From Actinokineospora terrae (GTDB taxonomy: Bacteria > Actinomycetota > Actinomycetes > Mycobacteriales > Pseudonocardiaceae), in NCBI RefSeq assembly GCF_900111175.1, contig NZ_FOGI01000008.1, positions 62,001 to 126,000 on the forward strand: DNA of 64,000 bases, written 5' to 3'. The notes beneath the pieces were generated by a model, which did no database searches, had not been told where the DNA came from, and worked only from the letters and a program-made list of their open reading frames with translations. How positions within the stretch are numbered: position 1 is the first letter of the stretch; every line of letters begins with the position of its first letter. The translations under genes were made by a program, and so were the position numbers. This document shows positions 53,051 through 61,672 of this stretch, piece by piece.

Positions 53051-53100
53051 CCGAGCGGCTGCTCCCCACCCACCACAACATCGACCCCACCCAGCCTTCA

Positions 53101-53173
53101 CCAACGTTGGCCCCAACACGCCCCTCAGAGGCGTTGGCCCACACGCGCCCCTCCAGACGTTGGCCGACAACCG
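53101..53173 (+). repeat. Degenerate 26-27-bp repeats
   Basis: Three imperfect units each start GTTGGCC (53106, 53133, 53159) and contain CGCCCCT or CCGCCCT. The first includes the palindrome CCAACGTTGG. They lie just after the LuxR gene. Confidence 0.6.
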
Positions 53174-53233
53174 CCCTGAGCCGCCGGAGGCTTCTCGGAC
53201 AGTGGCCCAACGGAAGCCTCCGGCGGCTCAGGG
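53174..53233. terminator. Perfect 21-bp inverted repeat
   Basis: Arms 53174-53194 (beginning CCCTGAGCCG) and 53213-53233 (ending GGCTCAGGG) are perfect complements across an 18-nt loop. It is 123 nt past the LuxR stop, so it may end that transcript; the arm length is much beyond a usual terminator. Confidence 0.7.
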
Positions 53234-53249
53234 ACGTCGCGGGAGAGGG

Positions 53250-53285
53250 CCCCTCCCCGGTGGGGGGACACACACCGGGGAGGGG
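53250..53285 (-). terminator. Hairpin terminator after the M4 protease gene
   Basis: CCCCTCCCCGGTG pairs perfectly with CACCGGGGAGGGG around a 10-nt loop, 9 nt past the protease stop. Confidence 0.8.
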
Positions 53286-53294
53286 GGTCGAGGG

Positions 53295-55430
53295 CTAGCT
53301 CAAAGTCACATCATCCAACAAGAAGTTGGTAGCCAGATAAGCATCCTCCACACCCGAGAAGCGAACAGTCACAGTCTGGCCGCGATAAGCGGACAGATCC
53401 ACTGCTCGCTGCACATAAGTAGTGCCAGCATTGGCGTTCGAGTAAGTGACGGCAGTAGTGCCATTCACCTGGACCCGCAGAACGTCATACGCCGTGGTAC
53501 CTGTTTCCTGAGTGGTGACCTTCAGCCAGAAGCGCAGCGCGGGCGCACCGGTGCTGGGGACCTTGACCTGTTGGCTGATGGCCTCGCTGGCGGCGCGGCC
53601 GTTGCCCAGGAGCCAGGCGTAGTAGGAGCCGGTGCGGGGGGTTTGCTGGGTGCTGTTGGTGACCACCGCGGTCTCGCTCCAGCCGGTCTGGCCGGATTCG
53701 AAGCCGCCGTTGGTGATGGCGTTGCCCGTGGGGGGAACCGTCGTGGTGGTGGTCGGGCCGGTGGGGCTGGTCGTGGTGGTCGTGGTGGGGCGGGTGGTGG
53801 TCGTCCCGGGGGCGGGGAGGGCGGTGCCGACGCTGACGGCGGCCCAGGCGACGCTGACCAGGTAGCGCTCCTGGCTGTTGGTGCCGTACAGGTCCGCGGC
53901 GGCCTGCAGGGTCGCGGTGCGGGCCCCGGCGTAGTTGGTCGTCGAGGTCATGTACGTGCTCAGCGCCCGGTAGAACACCGCGGCGGCCTTGTCCCGGCCG
54001 ATGCCCGCGAAGGTGGTGCTGTTGCAGGTGCCGCCGCTGTGCGCGAGGCCGCCGATGGTCTTGTTGCCGGTGCCCTCGGAGGCCAGGTAGAACCACCGGT
54101 TGCCGATGCCGGACGAGTAGTGCACGTCGACCTGGCCCGCGGTGGACCGCCAGCAGCCCAACGAGTTCCCGTCCGCGGCCGGGTTGTCCATGCGCCGGAA
54201 GTAGCCGCTGGGCATGCGCAGCTTCTCGCCGATGTAGTAGTCGGCCGGGTCGTTCGGGTTGGCGGCCGAGAACTCGACCATGGTGCCGAAGATGTCGCTC
54301 GCGGACTCGTTGAGACCGCCCGACTCCCCGGAGTAGTTGAGGTTCGCCGTTGCCGCCGTGACGCCGTGGGTCATCTCGTGGCCGACGACGTCGATCTGGG
54401 TCAGCGGGGTGTTCTGGTTGGTGGAGCTGCCGTCGCCGAAGACCATGCAGAAGCAGCTGTCGTCGTAGAAGGCGTTGAGCAGGCCAGATCCGATGTGGAC
54501 GTACATCGTGTGGCCCTGGCCGTTGTTGCGGATGCCGTTGCGGCCGTAGGTGTTCTTGTAGAAGTCCCAGGTCTTGGCCAGGCCGTAGTACGCGTCGACG
54601 GCGATGGTCTGCCGGTTGCTCAGCTGGCCGGTGCCCCACACGTTGTCGGCGTCGGTGAACGTGGTCGCCCGCGCGGCCGGGTTGGTCTCGGAGCCGCCGT
54701 TGCCGTCGAGGACGCGGGTGTTGCCCCGGGTCGTGTCGGTGAGCGTGTAGCCGCCGGAGGCGCTGCTGGTGCTGATGTCCACGGTGCCCACGTGGTAGCC
54801 GTTGCCGGTGGCCTTGTGTCGCTTCTCGTAGCGGTCTAGTAGCACGCCGCTAGCGGCGTCGGTCACGACGACCTCGGCGCCGCCACCCTCCACAGTGGTC
54901 CGGTAGGCCAGGATCGGCTTGCGGTTGACGGCGTAGACGACCAGCTCCGGCTTGGCCGCGCCGTCCTTGTTCTCCGCGGTCAGCGCGGGTGCCAGCGCGG
55001 CGGCCTTCGTGGACGCGATGGTGGGCGTGACCGACGGCACCGTGATCGTCTCGCTGCTCGCGCGGTCGACGGCGGTGATCCGGCCGTCGGCCGCGCGGTG
55101 CACCACCAGGTCGCCCCCGACGACCGGCAGCTTGTCGTAGGTGCGGTCGTAGCGGACGTGGCGGGCGCCGTTGTTGTCGACGACCACGTCCTTGACGACC
55201 AGCTTCTCCTTGGCGCCCAACCCGAGATCCTTGGCGGCCGAGGTGGCCTCGGCACCGGCGCGGTCGAGTTCGGTGGCGCGCTGCTGCGGGCTCAGCGCCC
55301 TGGCGCCGGGGCCGGACTGGTCCTGCGCGGCACCGGCCTGGGAAGCGGTCACCGCGATGACCGTCGCCCCCACGGCGGTCGCCGCGGCCACAGCCGCGGC
55401 GACCAGCGCCTTGCGACCCTTGCGTGACAT
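53295..55430 (-). CDS. Secreted M4 family metallopeptidase with C-terminal accessory domain
   Basis: A 711-residue thermolysin-type protease: signal peptide (about 1-34), FTP/PepSY propeptide (about 40-205), catalytic M4 region (about 210-535), Thr/Pro linker (541-567) and a jelly-roll-like C-terminal domain (about 570-711, starting NAITNGGFESGQTGW). Zinc ligands are His351/His355 in VVGHEMTHGV and Glu375 in GGLNESASDIF. It is an extracellular protein-degrading enzyme. ATG 55430 follows AGGAGACGAC. The last 70 or so codons (53295-53510) are markedly less GC-rich, with codons such as TAT, ACT and GTA, unlike the rest of the gene. Convergent with the LuxR regulator gene. Confidence 0.95.
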   Translation of the reverse strand: MSRKGRKALVAAAVAAATAVGATVIAVTASQAGAAQDQSGPGARALSPQQRATELDRAGAEATSAAKDLGLGAKEKLVVKDVVVDNNGARHVRYDRTYDKLPVVGGDLVVHRAADGRITAVDRASSETITVPSVTPTIASTKAAALAPALTAENKDGAAKPELVVYAVNRKPILAYRTTVEGGGAEVVVTDAASGVLLDRYEKRHKATGNGYHVGTVDISTSSASGGYTLTDTTRGNTRVLDGNGGSETNPAARATTFTDADNVWGTGQLSNRQTIAVDAYYGLAKTWDFYKNTYGRNGIRNNGQGHTMYVHIGSGLLNAFYDDSCFCMVFGDGSSTNQNTPLTQIDVVGHEMTHGVTAATANLNYSGESGGLNESASDIFGTMVEFSAANPNDPADYYIGEKLRMPSGYFRRMDNPAADGNSLGCWRSTAGQVDVHYSSGIGNRWFYLASEGTGNKTIGGLAHSGGTCNSTTFAGIGRDKAAAVFYRALSTYMTSTTNYAGARTATLQAAADLYGTNSQERYLVSVAWAAVSVGTALPAPGTTTTRPTTTTTTSPTGPTTTTTVPPTGNAITNGGFESGQTGWSETAVVTNSTQQTPRTGSYYAWLLGNGRAASEAISQQVKVPSTGAPALRFWLKVTTQETGTTAYDVLRVQVNGTTAVTYSNANAGTTYVQRAVDLSAYRGQTVTVRFSGVEDAYLATNFLLDDVTLS

Positions 55431-55599
55431 GTCGTCTCCTCCACCGGCCCGTGCGGACGGGGAACCCACTGTCCACGGTGGAGCGGACGGGGTGGGCTGG
55501 CGGACCGGTGCGCGGAAAACTAGGTGTCAGTCCCGCGTGGATGAATACATCGATTGCCAGGCAAGGGGTCGGCAAGGGGTGCTCAAGGGGATGTCTCGA

Positions 55600-57414
55600 T
55601 CACTCCACGGTGACGCTTTTGGCCAGGTTGCGCGGTTTGTCGATATCGCGGCCCAGCACCGACGCGGTGTGGTAGGCCAGCAGCTGCAGCGGGATGGTGA
55701 GCAGGATCGGGTCGAGTTCCGGCTCGCCGCGCGGCACCCGGATGACCTCGTCGGCCAGCCCGTCGGGCAGGTCGGCGTTGGTGATCGCGATGACCGGCCC
55801 GCCGCGCGCCTTGACCTGCTCGATGGTGCCGATGTTCTTGGCCACCAGGTCGTCGGCGGGGACGATGACCACGCTGGGCATGTCCGCGTCCACCAGCGCC
55901 AGCGGGCCGTGCTTGAGCTCGGCGGCCTGGTAGGCCTCGGCGTGGATGTAGGAGATCTCCTTGAGCTTCTGCGCGCCCTCGCGGGCCACCGGCCAGCCGC
56001 TGACCCGCCCGAGGAAGAACATGTGCCGCGCGTGGGCGTAGCGCTTGGCGATGCGGGCGATCTCGGCGTCGTCGGCGAGCACCCGCTCGACCTGACCGGG
56101 CAGCGCGCGCAGGCCGGTCACGATCCGTGCCCCCGCGGCCGCGCTCAGGTCGCGGACCCGGCCCAGCAGCAGGGCGAGCATGGCGAAGGAGACGGTCATG
56201 TTCGTCAGCGCCTTGGTGGAGGCGACCGACACCTCCGGTCCGGCGTGCAGGAACACGCCGCTGCCGCACTCGCGGGCGATGGCGCTGCCCACGACGTTGA
56301 CCGCGCCGATCACCCGGCCGCCCTTGCGCCGCAGCTCCTGCACCGCGGCCAGGGTGTCGATGGTCTCGCCGGACTGGCTCACCGCGACGTAGAGCGCGTC
56401 CGGGTCGACCACCGGGTTGCGGTAGCGGAACTCGGAGGCGGGTTCGGCGTCGGCGGGGATCCTGGCCAGCTCCTCGACCAGCGCGGCGCCCATCTGGCCC
56501 GCGTAGTAGGCCGAGCCGCAGCCGAGGAACTTGACCCGCTTGACCGCGCGCAGCGCCATCGGGTCCAGGCCGAGGCCGCCCAGGTGCGCGGTGGCGAACC
56601 GCTCGTCGAGCCTGCCGCGCAGCGCCCTGGCGATGGCCTCGGGCTGCTCGGCCATCTCCTTGCGCATGAAGTCGGTGTGCCCGCCCAGCTCGTAGTCGTC
56701 GGCGGCGTGCTCGACGGTGGTGGGCGTCTTGCTGGTCCGCCGCGCCTCCACAGTGGACGTGCGGAACCCCTCGGCGGTCACCGTGGCCAGCTCGCCGTCG
56801 TCGAGGAAGACGACCTGCTGGGTGTGGTGCACCAGCGCGGCCACGTCGGAGGCGATGAACATCTCGCCGTCGCCGATGCCCAGCACGATGGGGCTGCCGT
56901 TGCGGGCGACCACCAGCTCCCCCGGCCGGGAGCGGTCGAGCACGACCAGCCCGTAGGTGCCCTCGACACCGCGCAGCGCGGCGCGGACGGCGTCCTCCAG
57001 GGTCGCGGCGTCCTCGCGGGCGACCAGGTGTGCCAGCACCTCGGTGTCGGTCTCGGAGACGAACACCACGCCATCCGCGGTGAGCTGAGCGCGCAGCTGC
57101 TCGGCGTTCTCGATGATCCCGTTGTGCACCACGGCGACCCGGCCGGCGGCGTCCAGGTGCGGGTGCGCGTTGCGATCGGACGGCTCACCGTGCGTCGCCC
57201 AGCGGGTGTGTGCGATACCCACGGTGGCGGGGTTGTCGGTGAGCTTGTCCCGCAGGTCTTGCACCCGGCCTGCGGTCTTGGTGACAACGATGTCGCCGTC
57301 CTGCACCACCGCGACCCCGGCGGAGTCGTAGCCCCGGTACTCCAGCCGGTGCAACCCCTCCACCAGCACGGGCGTCGCCGGACGCACCCCCAGGTAGCCG
57401 ACGATTCCACACAT
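55600..57414 (-). CDS. glmS: Glutamine-fructose-6-phosphate aminotransferase (isomerizing)
   Basis: A 604-residue enzyme of standard length. The N-terminal nucleophile Cys2 is in MCGIVGYLG; the glutaminase domain (1-240) shows HTRWATHGEPSDRNAHPH and NGIIEN; the two SIS domains (about 290-600) show GCGSAYYAGQ, SQSGETIDT and the C-terminal LAKSVTVE. It makes glucosamine-6-phosphate for peptidoglycan and other amino sugars. ATG 57414 follows GGGAG at 7 nt. The gene follows a small open frame by 11 nt and probably shares its transcript. No glmS ribozyme is visible upstream. Confidence 0.97.
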   Translation of the reverse strand: MCGIVGYLGVRPATPVLVEGLHRLEYRGYDSAGVAVVQDGDIVVTKTAGRVQDLRDKLTDNPATVGIAHTRWATHGEPSDRNAHPHLDAAGRVAVVHNGIIENAEQLRAQLTADGVVFVSETDTEVLAHLVAREDAATLEDAVRAALRGVEGTYGLVVLDRSRPGELVVARNGSPIVLGIGDGEMFIASDVAALVHHTQQVVFLDDGELATVTAEGFRTSTVEARRTSKTPTTVEHAADDYELGGHTDFMRKEMAEQPEAIARALRGRLDERFATAHLGGLGLDPMALRAVKRVKFLGCGSAYYAGQMGAALVEELARIPADAEPASEFRYRNPVVDPDALYVAVSQSGETIDTLAAVQELRRKGGRVIGAVNVVGSAIARECGSGVFLHAGPEVSVASTKALTNMTVSFAMLALLLGRVRDLSAAAGARIVTGLRALPGQVERVLADDAEIARIAKRYAHARHMFFLGRVSGWPVAREGAQKLKEISYIHAEAYQAAELKHGPLALVDADMPSVVIVPADDLVAKNIGTIEQVKARGGPVIAITNADLPDGLADEVIRVPRGEPELDPILLTIPLQLLAYHTASVLGRDIDKPRNLAKSVTVE

Positions 57415-57425
57415 AGCTTCGCTCC

Positions 57426-57692
57426 CTAGCCGTAGATGATCCGCCGCAGCTGCCGTTCGCTCAGCGCGGGCGCCGCGACCGGGCGCGCGGCCAGCTCCCC
57501 GGCCACCCGCGCCCAGATCTCGGCGTTGCGCAGCCGCGCGCGCCGCAGCTCGGTGTGCCTGCGCCGCACGTACTGCTCGACCGGTTCGCCGAAGTAGGCC
57601 ATGACGTCGGCGACGACCCTGGCCGCGATCCCCGGCGGGAGACCGGTGGTCCCCGTGACGTACCGCACGAGGTCGGCGGGTGGTTCGGTCAC
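57426..57692 (-). CDS. Small conserved-looking protein upstream of glmS
   Basis: An 88-residue, helix-rich, Arg-rich protein (ADLVRYVTGTTGLPPGIAARVVADVMAYFGEPVEQYVRRRHTELR). No signal peptide or membrane segment. Third-position GC is high. It ends 11 nt before glmS, so it likely shares its message. Start GTG 57692 or GTG 57707; neither has a strong ribosome-binding site. I do not recognise a family. A role in glmS expression or amino-sugar metabolism is only guilt by position. Confidence 0.65.
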   Translation of the reverse strand: MTEPPADLVRYVTGTTGLPPGIAARVVADVMAYFGEPVEQYVRRRHTELRRARLRNAEIWARVAGELAARPVAAPALSERQLRRIIYG

Positions 57693-57747
57693 GCACGACC
57701 CTGGCACTGTTTCGACCGCCGAGGCAACTCCTGTGCCCGATATCGGG

Positions 57748-58290
57748 TCAGCCCAGGGACTCGCGCAGCCGGCGGAACTCCGCGGCGAGGTCGGGCAGCT
57801 GGTAGTGCGCGTTGAGGCCGCTCGGGTTGGGCAGCACCCACACCCGCACCGACTCGAACAGCTCCGCCTGCGCCCCGATGACCGCCTTGGGCGCGGCGAA
57901 CGCCACCCGGTAGGCGGTGATGCCGACGACCGCCACCACCCGGGGCTCGTACTCGGCGACGAGGCCGCGCAGCCGGTGGCCGCCCCGGGTCAGCTCGTCG
58001 TCGGACAGCTCGTCGGCGCGCGCGGTGGCCCTGGCGACCAGGTTGGTGACGCCGAGGCCGTAGTCGGTCAGCAGGCCCTGTTCGCCGGGGTCGAGCAGCC
58101 GCGGGGTGAACCCGGACAGGTGCAGGGCGGGCCAGAACCGGTTGCCCGGCCGGGCGAAGTGGCGGCCGGTGGCGCCGGAGTACAGGCTGGGGTTGATCCC
58201 GCAGAACAGCACCGCGAGACCGGCACCGATCACATCGGGCACGGTCCGGTCCCTGGCCGCCGCGAGCTCGGCGCGAGTAGGTCGAGGCAC
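57748..58290 (-). CDS. mug: G/U mismatch-specific DNA glycosylase
   Basis: A 180-residue uracil-DNA-glycosylase-fold protein of the Mug/TDG group. LFCGINPSLYSGATGRHFARPGNRFWPAL carries the active-site Asn motif (GINP), and VWVLPNPSGLNAHY the DNA-intercalating loop. It removes uracil or thymine, and possibly ethenocytosine, from mismatches with guanine. GTG 58290 (PRPTRAEL start) fits the family's usual N-terminus; an earlier GTG near 58314 is possible. It lies alone, with a 318-nt gene-free stretch upstream. Confidence 0.88.
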   Translation of the reverse strand: MPRPTRAELAAARDRTVPDVIGAGLAVLFCGINPSLYSGATGRHFARPGNRFWPALHLSGFTPRLLDPGEQGLLTDYGLGVTNLVARATARADELSDDELTRGGHRLRGLVAEYEPRVVAVVGITAYRVAFAAPKAVIGAQAELFESVRVWVLPNPSGLNAHYQLPDLAAEFRRLRESLG

Positions 58291-58564
58291 GCACCCATGG
58301 GAGCAGAAGTCGATCACCCCCGCCACCGACGAACGTCGATGTGCCCCGCCGACACCCGACCGGACCCGTTGCCCACCAGCCGGTTCCCGCGGTGGCCGGA
58401 ACACCGGGACTCACCACGGGTTGTGACAACACCACAAGAACCCGGCCCAGTCCTGTGGACAACCCACCACGCGGCTGCGTTGTCCTCTGTGGACGTTAAC
58501 CGGCCGTTACTGCCCGGCGAGGCCGAGCACCGCTGCGTCACAACGGCGAATGCCGTCAACGCGC
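58291..58564. other. Gene-free stretch upstream of mug
   Basis: No gene. It contains TGTGGACAA (58454-58462, a minus-strand TTGTCCACA box) and TGTGGACGT at 58488, plus an imperfect palindrome around TTGTGACAACACCACAA (58420-58436), all in the region that should hold the mug promoter. Confidence 0.4.
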
Positions 58565-58596
58565 AACGGCCCGCCCCCGGGAGGGGGCGGGCCGTT
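58565..58596 (-). terminator. Strong terminator of the suf operon
   Basis: AACGGCCCGCCCCC-GGGA-GGGGGCGGGCCGTT: perfect 14-bp arms with 4-nt loop, 13 nt past the sufT stop. Confidence 0.9.
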
Positions 58597-58609
58597 CGGG
58601 AGAGCGGGG

Positions 58610-59095
58610 TCAGACGGTGAAGCCGAGGGCTCGGAGTTGTTCGCGGCCGTCGTCGGTGATCTTCTCGGGGCCCCAGGGGGGCATCCAGACCCAGTTGATG
58701 CGGAAGTCGTCGACCAGGCCGCCGCCGGTGAGGGCGGTGCGGGTCTGGTCCTCGATGACATCGGTCAGCGGGCAGGCGGCCGAGGTCAGGGTCATGTCGA
58801 TGGTGGCGGTGTTGTCCGGCTCGACGCGGATGTCGTAGACCAGGCCCAGGTCGACCACGTTGATGCCGAGCTCCGGGTCCACGACGTCGCGCATGGCCTC
58901 TTCGAGGTCGTCGAGCGAGGCCACGTCGGCGCGGGGGGCCTGGGTGGGCATCCCGGCGGCGCCGCGCTCCACCTCCGAGCCAGCGGCCGCCACGTCCGAC
59001 CCGGCAGCCACCTCCGCCGCGGCGGGGGTCACCGCCGACCCGGCAGCCGTCTGCGCGACAGCGGCGGTGCCGTGCCCGACCTCTGGTTCCGTCAT
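58610..59095 (-). CDS. sufT: SufT-like DUF59 Fe-S maturation protein
   Basis: A 161-residue MIP18/DUF59-family protein. The core (about 60-161) has the family signature DDLEEAMRDVVDPELGINVVDLGLVYDI, then TSAACPLTDVIEDQ with the conserved Cys. SufT assists Fe-S cluster transfer to target proteins. An Ala/Glu/Val-rich N-terminal extension of about 50 residues (TAAVAQTAAGSAVTPAAAEV) is unusual and probably disordered. ATG 59095 overlaps the sufU stop by 4 nt; it is the last gene of the suf operon, followed by a strong terminator. Confidence 0.92.
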   Translation of the reverse strand: MTEPEVGHGTAAVAQTAAGSAVTPAAAEVAAGSDVAAAGSEVERGAAGMPTQAPRADVASLDDLEEAMRDVVDPELGINVVDLGLVYDIRVEPDNTATIDMTLTSAACPLTDVIEDQTRTALTGGGLVDDFRINWVWMPPWGPEKITDDGREQLRALGFTV

Positions 59096-59541
59096 GCCGG
59101 ACCTCCTTCACCGCGGGCGCGGGTGACCGCGTCCTTGAACGCCATCCAGCCGAGCAGGGCGCACTTCACCCTGGCGGGGTACTTCGCGACACCGGCGAAC
59201 GCGATGCCGTCCTCCAGCACGTCCTCGTCCGGCTCGACCTTGCCGCGGCCGTGCATCAGCTCGTGGAACGCGTCGAACTTGACCATGGCCTCGGCCAGCG
59301 GTCGACCCACCACCAGGTCCGTCAGCACCGACGTCGAGGCCTGGCTGATGGAGCAGCCCTGCCCGTCGTAGGACACGTCGGCGACGACCCCGCCGTCCAA
59401 CCGCACCCGCAGCGTCACCTCGTCCCCGCAGGTCGGGTTGACCTGGAAGGACTCGGTGTCGAACGGGTCGCGCAGGCCGCGGCCGTGCGGGTTCTTGTAG
59501 TGGTCCAGGATGATCTCCTGGTACATCTGCTGCAGCTGCAT
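59092..59541 (-). CDS. sufU: SufU-type Fe-S assembly protein
   Basis: A 149-residue IscU-fold protein of the Gram-positive SufU type. Zinc-binding and transfer residues are Cys and Asp in NPTCGDEV, Cys in GQGCSISQAS and Cys in RVKCALLGW. The insertion FHELMHGRGKVEPDEDVLED between the second and third Cys regions is typical of SufU. It accepts sulfur from SufS by a zinc-ligand swap and hands it to SufBCD. ATG 59541 overlaps the sufS stop by one base (TGATG); its stop overlaps sufT. Confidence 0.96.
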   Translation of the reverse strand: MQLQQMYQEIILDHYKNPHGRGLRDPFDTESFQVNPTCGDEVTLRVRLDGGVVADVSYDGQGCSISQASTSVLTDLVVGRPLAEAMVKFDAFHELMHGRGKVEPDEDVLEDGIAFAGVAKYPARVKCALLGWMAFKDAVTRARGEGGPA

Positions 59542-60818
59542 CAGGCCACCCCGAAGAAGCGGCGCGTCTCCCGCACCCCGGCCAGGAACGTGTCCACGTC
59601 CCGCAGGTCGTTGTACAGGTAGAAGCTGGCACGAACCGACGCCGGGACGCCCAGCCGCCGGTGCAGCGGCCACGCGCAGTGGTGCCCGACGCGCACGGCG
59701 ACGCCCTGGTCGTCGAGTACCTGCCCGACGTCGTGCGGGTGGATGCCGTCGACGACGAAGGACACCGCTCCCCCGCGCGCGTGCCCGTCGACCGGGCCGA
59801 TGACCCGGATGCCCGGGATCTCGGCGAGGCCGTCGAGCGCGGCGACGGTGAGCAGGTGCTCGTGCGCGGCGATGCGGTCCATGCCGACGGCGCTCAGGTA
59901 GTCCACGGCCGCGCCGAGCGCCACCGCCTGCGAGGTCATCGGCGTGCCCGCCTCGAACCGCTGCGGCGGCGGGGCGAAGGTGGACCGCGCCATCTCCACC
60001 ATCTCGATCATCGACCCGCCGGTGAGGAACGGCGGCATGGCCGCGAGCAGCTCCTGGCGGCCGTAGAGCACGCCCAGCCCGTACGGGCCGAGCATCTTGT
60101 GCGCGGAGAACACCGCGAAGTCCACGCCGAGGGCGTGGAAGTCGACCACCGAGTGCGGCACCGACTGGCACGCGTCGAGCACGACCAGCGCGCCCACCTC
60201 GCGCGCCCGCGCCACCAGCGGCTCGACCGGGTTGACGGTGCCCAGCACGTTGGACTGGTGGGTGAACGCCAGCACCTTCGTGCGCGGGTTCACCACCTCG
60301 TCCAGGGTGGACAGGTCGAGCCTTCCGTCGTCGGTCACACCCAGCCAGCGCAGGGTCGCCCCGGTGCGCTGGGCCAGCTGCTGCCACGGCACCAGGTTCG
60401 CGTGGTGCTCCATCTCGGTGGTGACGATCTCGTCGCCGGGGCCGAGGGCGAAGCGGGCCGCCTCCGGTCCGGCGGTGGACGCGTTGCCCATGGCGTACGC
60501 GACCAGGTTGATGCCCTCGGTGGCGTTCTTGGTGAACACCACCTCGCCCGGCGTCGCGCCGATGAACGCCGCGATGCGGGCGCGCGCCGACTCGTAGGCG
60601 TCGGTGGCCTCCTCGGCGAGCTGGTGCGCGCCGCGGTGCACGGCGGCGTTGTGCTCGGTGAGGAAGGCGCGCTCGGCCTCGATCACCTGCGACGGGTGCT
60701 GCGCGGTGGCCCCGGAGTCCAGGTACACCAGCGGTTTGCCGTCGCGGACGGTGCGGCCGAGGATGGGGAAGTCGGCGCGCAGGGCGTCGACGTCCAGTGG
60801 TGCGGTCACTGCGGTCAC
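59541..60818 (-). CDS. sufS: Cysteine desulfurase SufS
   Basis: A 425-residue class II PLP-dependent cysteine desulfurase. The PLP Lys is in VFSAHKMLGPYG, substrate Arg in ASVRASFYLYN, and the persulfide Cys in RVGHHCAWPLHRRLG. It extracts sulfur from cysteine and passes it to SufU, whose gene overlaps its stop. GTG 60818 or GTG 60809 can start it (the codons GTG ACC GCA occur twice); the first is 10 nt from GGGGG. It lies 48 nt after sufC. Confidence 0.97.
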   Translation of the reverse strand: MTAVTAPLDVDALRADFPILGRTVRDGKPLVYLDSGATAQHPSQVIEAERAFLTEHNAAVHRGAHQLAEEATDAYESARARIAAFIGATPGEVVFTKNATEGINLVAYAMGNASTAGPEAARFALGPGDEIVTTEMEHHANLVPWQQLAQRTGATLRWLGVTDDGRLDLSTLDEVVNPRTKVLAFTHQSNVLGTVNPVEPLVARAREVGALVVLDACQSVPHSVVDFHALGVDFAVFSAHKMLGPYGLGVLYGRQELLAAMPPFLTGGSMIEMVEMARSTFAPPPQRFEAGTPMTSQAVALGAAVDYLSAVGMDRIAAHEHLLTVAALDGLAEIPGIRVIGPVDGHARGGAVSFVVDGIHPHDVGQVLDDQGVAVRVGHHCAWPLHRRLGVPASVRASFYLYNDLRDVDTFLAGVRETRRFFGVA

Positions 60819-60866
60819 CTGACCGGTACCCCCTTCTTGCTCAGACCCGTACCCGGTGCAACGCGC

Positions 60867-61637
60867 TCAGACGCCCGCGGCTTCCTGGCTGCCGGTGTAC
60901 TTCACGTAACCCTCGGCCTCCAGCACGTTCGCCAGCTCCGACCCGCCGGACTCGACGATGCGGCCGCCCGCGAAGACGTGCACGAAGTCGGGGGTGATGT
61001 GGCGCAGGATCCGGGTGTAGTGCGTGATCAGCAGGACGCCGGTCTCGCCGGAGGCCTTGAACCGGTTCACCCCGTCGGACACCACGCGCAGCGCGTCCAC
61101 GTCGAGGCCGGAGTCGGTCTCGTCCAGGATGGCGATCTTCGGGCTGAGCAGGGCGAGCTGCAGGATCTCGTGCCGCTTCTTCTCGCCGCCGGAGAAGCCC
61201 TCGTTGACGCTGCGCTCGGCGAAGGCCGGGTCGATCTCCAGCTCGGACATCGCCGCCTTCACCTCCTTGACCCAGGTGCGCAGCTTCGGCGCCTCGCCGC
61301 GCACGGCGGTGGCCGCGGTGCGCAGGAAGTTCGACATCGACACGCCGGGGACCTCGACCGGGTACTGCATGGCGAGGAACAGGCCCGCGCGGGCCCGCTC
61401 GTCCACGCTCATCGCGAGCACGTCGTCACCGTCGAGGGTCACCGACCCGGAGGTCACCTCGTACTTGGGGTGCCCGGCCACGGCGTAGGACAGGGTGGAC
61501 TTGCCGGACCCGTTGGGGCCCATGATCGCGTGCGTCTCGCCTGCCCGGACGGTCAGGTCGACGCCCTTGAGGATCTCCTTGGCGCCGTCGTCGGTCGCGA
61601 CCGAGACGTGCAGGTCCTTGATCTCCAGGGTGGCCAT
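60867..61637 (-). CDS. sufC: Fe-S assembly ATPase SufC
   Basis: A 256-residue ABC-type ATPase without membrane domain: Walker A GPNGSGKSTLSYAVAG, signature GFSGGEKKRHEILQL, Walker B IAILDETDSGLD, His in LLITHYTRIL. It drives the SufBCD scaffold. ATG 61637 follows a purine-rich AGGAGAAGAAG. It lies 35 nt after the Rieske gene and before sufS, all same strand. Confidence 0.97.
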   Translation of the reverse strand: MATLEIKDLHVSVATDDGAKEILKGVDLTVRAGETHAIMGPNGSGKSTLSYAVAGHPKYEVTSGSVTLDGDDVLAMSVDERARAGLFLAMQYPVEVPGVSMSNFLRTAATAVRGEAPKLRTWVKEVKAAMSELEIDPAFAERSVNEGFSGGEKKRHEILQLALLSPKIAILDETDSGLDVDALRVVSDGVNRFKASGETGVLLITHYTRILRHITPDFVHVFAGGRIVESGGSELANVLEAEGYVKYTGSQEAAGV

Positions 61638-61672
61638 GGTGGTTCTTCTTCTCCTGTGCGCAAAGAGTTCAG

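Noticed and set aside
57415..57747. glmS ribozyme or riboswitch
   Set aside because: The space upstream of glmS is occupied by a small gene, and no ribozyme core was seen; that ribozyme belongs mainly to Firmicutes.
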